From Pseudoxanthomonas sacheonensis (lineage in GTDB: Bacteria > Pseudomonadota > Gammaproteobacteria > Xanthomonadales > Xanthomonadaceae), in the NCBI RefSeq assembly GCF_010093305.1, contig NZ_PDWS01000022.1:1-64000 (forward strand): a stretch of DNA of 64,000 nucleotides, written 5' to 3'. Positions 61,790 to 64,000 of the stretch are shown here, one piece after another. The stretch's first letter is position 1. Every line of letters begins with the position of its first letter. The notes under the pieces are model-generated. The model saw only the letters and a list, made by a program, of their open reading frames with translations, was not told where the DNA came from and did not search any database. The position numbers and the translations under genes were made by a program.

Positions 61790-62155
61790 ATGAAGACATT
61801 CCACCGCAGCGACCGCGTCTCCGCCCAGCTCCGCCGCGAGCTGGGCAAGCTGGTGCACGAGTTCGTGCGCGAGCACGGCCTGCCGTCGGTCAGCGTGTCC
61901 GACGTCGAGGTCACTCGCGATCTGGCCCACGCCAAGGTGTTCGTCACCGCGCTGATGCAGGAAAAGTCCGCCGAAGCGGTGAAGGACCTGAAGGAATTAT
62001 CTCCGCAGATCCGCTACCAGCTGGGCAAGGCGATGAAACTACGCCACGTGCCCGAGCTGCATTTCCATTACGACGATTCGGTGGACCGCGGCGAGCGCAT
62101 TGAGAACCTGTTGCGGGATCTGCCCCCGCCGCCGGCCGACGAAGACGAATCGTAG
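61790..62155 (+). CDS. rbfA: ribosome-binding factor A
   Basis: A protein of 121 residues of the KH-like RbfA family: RVSAQLRRELGKLVHEFV, DVEVTRDLAHAKVFVT and LRHVPELHFHYDDS are conserved. It helps process and mature 16S rRNA. No Shine-Dalgarno is present before the ATG because the repeat abuts it. Its stop codon TAG is part of a long inverted repeat. Confidence 0.97.
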   Translation: MKTFHRSDRVSAQLRRELGKLVHEFVREHGLPSVSVSDVEVTRDLAHAKVFVTALMQEKSAEAVKDLKELSPQIRYQLGKAMKLRHVPELHFHYDDSVDRGERIENLLRDLPPPPADEDES

Positions 62156-62215
62156 GGCGGGCATTGCCCGCCGCGAATCGCCATGAACCTCGCGGCGGGC
62201 AATGCCCGCCCTACG
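62151..62215. repeat. perfect 26-bp inverted repeat overlapping the rbfA stop
   Basis: Arms 62151-62176 and 62190-62215 are exact reverse complements and enclose 13 bases. The core words GCGGGCATTGCCCGC are themselves palindromic. This is a REP/BIME-like element. It may act as a transcript-stabilising hairpin or terminator between rbfA and truB. Confidence 0.85.
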
Positions 62216-62235
62216 TCGTTTTTTCATGCAGCATA

Positions 62236-62272
62236 TGAAGAGCGTCGCGGGCAGGGCCCGCTCCTACAAGGA
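62236..62272. repeat. half REP-like element before truB
   Basis: CGTCGCGGGCAGGGCCCGCTCCTAC resembles the GTAGGAGCGGGC-type REP arm common in Gammaproteobacteria of this group. It lies 16 bases before the truB start and next to the 26-bp inverted repeat, so two different REP-like elements are adjacent. Confidence 0.6.
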
Positions 62273-62287
62273 CTACGCTGCACCCTA

Positions 62288-63250
62288 ATGTCGCTGCCCA
62301 AGGTCAAATTCCGACGCCTCGACGGCATCCTGTTGCTGGACAAGCCGCAAGGGCTCAGTTCCAACCAGGCTTTGCAGCGGGCGCGGTTCCTGTTCCGCGC
62401 GCAGAAGGGCGGGCATACCGGCAGCCTGGATCCGCTGGCCACCGGCCTGCTGCCGCTATGCTTCGGCGAAGCCACCAAGATCGCCGGCAATCTGCTGGGC
62501 GCCCGCAAGGCCTACGACACCGTCGCACGCCTGGGCGTCACCACCGACACCGACGACGCCGAAGGCCAGCCGCTGCGCGAGCGCCCGGTCGGAAAATACA
62601 CGCTGCCCCAGATCGACGCAGCGTTGCGCCAGCTGACCGGCCGCATCCAGCAGCGCCCCCCCATCTATTCGGCGCTCAAGCGCGGCGGCGAGCCGTTGTA
62701 CGCCAAGGCCCGGCGCGGCGAGGTCGTGGAAGTGGAACCGCGCGAGATCGAGGTCCACCGTTTCGAACTGCAGTCGGCCGCCGACCTGCTGGACGGCGGC
62801 GAGCCGCTGCTGCGCCTGCAGGTGGAATGCGGTTCCGGTACCTACGTGCGCAGCCTGGTCCGCGATCTGGGCGAACTGCTGGGCTGCGGCGCGCACGTGC
62901 TGGAACTGCGCCGCCTGTGGGTGGAGCCGTTCCGCGAACCGCGCATGTGGACGCTGGAGGCCCTGCAGGCCCTGGCCCAGCGCGACGAACGCAGCCTGGA
63001 TGCCTGCCTGCTACCGCTGGACGCCGGCCTGATCGGCTTCCGCCGTATCGACCTGACCGACGAGGCGGCCCGCCGCTTCAGCCAGGGCCAGCGTCTGCCG
63101 GGCATTCCGGGCCCGGTAGGGCCTTGCGCGGTCTACGACGGGGCCGGGCGGGTGCTGGGTCTGGCCCAGCTGGACGAGGGCAGGGTGCTGGCCCCGCAGC
63201 GCCTGTTCAACTGGCCCGAGCCGGGCCAAAGTCCGGCGCCGGCGCAGTAA
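62288..63250 (+). CDS. truB: tRNA pseudouridine(55) synthase
   Basis: A protein of 320 residues, start at ATG 62288. The conserved [16 protein letters not shown] contains the catalytic Asp. A C-terminal PUA-like domain follows. It makes pseudouridine 55 in the T-loop of tRNAs. The ribosome-binding site AAGGA is about 15 bases upstream, rather distant because of the repeat. Confidence 0.97.
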   Translation: MSLPKVKFRRLDGILLLDKPQGLSSNQALQRARFLFRAQKGGHTGSLDPLATGLLPLCFGEATKIAGNLLGARKAYDTVARLGVTTDTDDAEGQPLRERPVGKYTLPQIDAALRQLTGRIQQRPPIYSALKRGGEPLYAKARRGEVVEVEPREIEVHRFELQSAADLLDGGEPLLRLQVECGSGTYVRSLVRDLGELLGCGAHVLELRRLWVEPFREPRMWTLEALQALAQRDERSLDACLLPLDAGLIGFRRIDLTDEAARRFSQGQRLPGIPGPVGPCAVYDGAGRVLGLAQLDEGRVLAPQRLFNWPEPGQSPAPAQ

Positions 63251-63254
63251 AACC

Positions 63255-63283
63255 TTGTTTTGCAAGGCTTCGGCGACTACAAT
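63255..63283 (+). promoter_or_regulatory. rpsO promoter
   Basis: TTGTTT (63255-63260), a 17-base spacer and TACAAT (63278-63283). It lies just after truB and gives a 150-base leader for rpsO. The sequence fits a strong sigma-70 type promoter. Confidence 0.75.
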
Positions 63284-63441
63284 GCCGCGGCCTTTTCGGC
63301 ATCCCCGATCGTCCATCGATCACCTTCGCGGCAATCCATCGCAGCATCCTTTAGCAAACGGCGAGCCCCGCGGTGCGCACCGCTTCCCTGTCCCGGGAAT
63401 CAGCGCGTTCCTGCAGGCCACGCATCTCAAGAGAAAAGCAC
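63284..63441 (+). promoter_or_regulatory. rpsO leader, possible S15 autoregulatory RNA
   Basis: A leader of about 150 bases with several GC-rich complementary stretches (for example around 63361-63410). In other bacteria S15 binds its own leader and blocks translation, so this region is the obvious candidate. The exact structure is not shown by eye. Confidence 0.4.
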
Positions 63442-63702
63442 ATGCCCATCGACACCCAGAAAGTCATTGAAGACAACAAGCGCGGTCCCGCCGACACCGG
63501 TTCGCCGGAAGTCCAGGTCGCCCTGATCACCGCCCGCATCGAACAGCTCAGCGGCCACTTCAAGACCCACAAGAAAGACCACCACAGCCGCCGCGGCCTG
63601 CTCCAGCTGGTGAACCGCCGCCGCAGCCTGCTCGACTATCTGAAGAAAAAGGACGGCGAGCGCTACAAGACCCTGATCGAGAAACTCGGCCTGCGTCGCT
63701 AA
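63442..63702 (+). CDS. rpsO: 30S ribosomal protein S15
   Basis: A protein of 86 residues starting at ATG 63442. The core [22 protein letters not shown] is nearly identical to other Gammaproteobacterial S15. It binds 16S rRNA in the platform. The N-terminus ([14 protein letters not shown]) differs from Xanthomonas by a few residues, which argues for a different genus. Confidence 0.98.
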   Translation: MPIDTQKVIEDNKRGPADTGSPEVQVALITARIEQLSGHFKTHKKDHHSRRGLLQLVNRRRSLLDYLKKKDGERYKTLIEKLGLRR

Positions 63703-63713
63703 ACCGAATACCG

Positions 63714-63744
63714 ACCGCGGCGCAGTGATGCGCCGCGGTTTTGT
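63714..63744 (+). terminator. rpsO terminator
   Basis: A ten-pair stem ACCGCGGCGC / GCGCCGCGGT with loop AGTGAT and TTTT after it. As in E. coli, it lies between rpsO and pnp; some read-through usually feeds pnp. Confidence 0.9.
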
Positions 63745-63872
63745 TTGCACACAAGAAAACCGCAAGAAAAGTTTTCCCGACATCGCAATCCCCGGCCGGA
63801 CGAACCCGGCCACCCGTCTGCGGCAAGGGCCGTAGCCGGTTCAACCGATAAAGCATCACCAAGGAACCAAAC

Positions 63873-64000
63873 GTGGCAAAAATCACCAAGACCTTCCAGT
63901 ACGGCAAGCACCAGGTCACCCTGGAAACCGGCGAGATCGCCCGCCAGGCCGGCGGCGCCGTCATCGTCAAGTTCGACGACACCGTGCTGCTGGTTTCCGC
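63873..64000 (+). CDS. pnp: polyribonucleotide nucleotidyltransferase, start only
   Basis: The first 42 codons are present, beginning at GTG 63873 with AAGGA upstream, and then the window ends. [26 protein letters not shown] matches the N-terminus of PNPase. The enzyme degrades RNA phosphorolytically and sits in the degradosome. Truncated by the window, not by mutation. Confidence 0.95.
   Translation, partial: MAKITKTFQYGKHQVTLETGEIARQAGGAVIVKFDDTVLLVS

Overview
The window joins an almost complete temperate siphovirus prophage (about 150-41,130) to a stretch of bacterial core chromosome (about 41,240-64,000). The core gene order nuoA-N, initiator tRNA-Met, rimP, nusA, infB, rbfA, truB, rpsO, pnp, the high GC, and the GGGAATC / CCATTCCC intergenic repeats all point to Xanthomonadaceae. 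A Lysobacter/Pseudoxanthomonas-type genus is likelier than Xanthomonas itself. The genus is an inference from sequence style, not from a database search.

Prophage layout, left to right. A leftward early operon (9423 to 151) has mostly 4-base start/stop overlaps. It encodes a zinc-ribbon protein, small unknowns, a Sak4-like annealing ATPase, a DUF669 protein, a PD-(D/E)XK exonuclease and a superfamily 2 helicase fused in frame to a Lar-like domain, then accessory small proteins. A lambda-style immunity region follows (9440-10,840). It has a leftward HTH repressor co-transcribed with a secreted cysteine-containing protein, a rightward Cro-like gene, a terminator in the tR1 position, and a CII-family gene. 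Five copies of a 17-bp palindrome sit at the two divergent control regions. The rightward early operon carries an orphan DNA methyltransferase, a primase-polymerase/helicase, an iteron cluster that looks like the replication origin, and a RusA resolvase. After a terminator and a pair of 15-bp palindromes (16,001-16,074) come a DUF5664 protein, a metallophosphoesterase, a ParB-like protein and a zincin. The lysis cassette follows: leader peptide, holin, SAR endolysin, trypsin-like lipoprotein, and nested Rz/Rz1. Packaging and head genes are terS, terL, DUF4055 portal, MuF, scaffold and major capsid. A methyltransferase/MptE-like pair is inserted after the capsid gene. Connector and tail genes follow, including a textbook -1 frameshift in the tail chaperone gene, tape measure, DUF2460, DUF2163, NlpC/P60, tail tip and fibre-like proteins. 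A leftward tyrosine integrase closes the element next to nuoA.

Core chromosome. Complex I is encoded by fourteen separate genes (nuoC and nuoD are not fused) behind a recognisable promoter. An initiator tRNA with its terminator separates it from the transcription/translation cluster rimP-nusA-infB-rbfA-truB-rpsO, and the start of pnp runs off the window. Family-specific repeats lie between nuoD and nuoE and between infB and rbfA, and a perfect 26-bp inverted repeat overlaps the rbfA stop codon.

Most distinctive observations: the five-operator switch with a peptidase-less repressor and a linked secreted protein, the helicase-Lar fusion with an internal ribosome-binding site and a nearby paralogue, the iteron origin, a complete serine-protease lipoprotein inside the lysis cassette, the leader peptide in front of the holin, and the methyltransferase/MptE-like pair in the head module. 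The left attachment site could not be placed.
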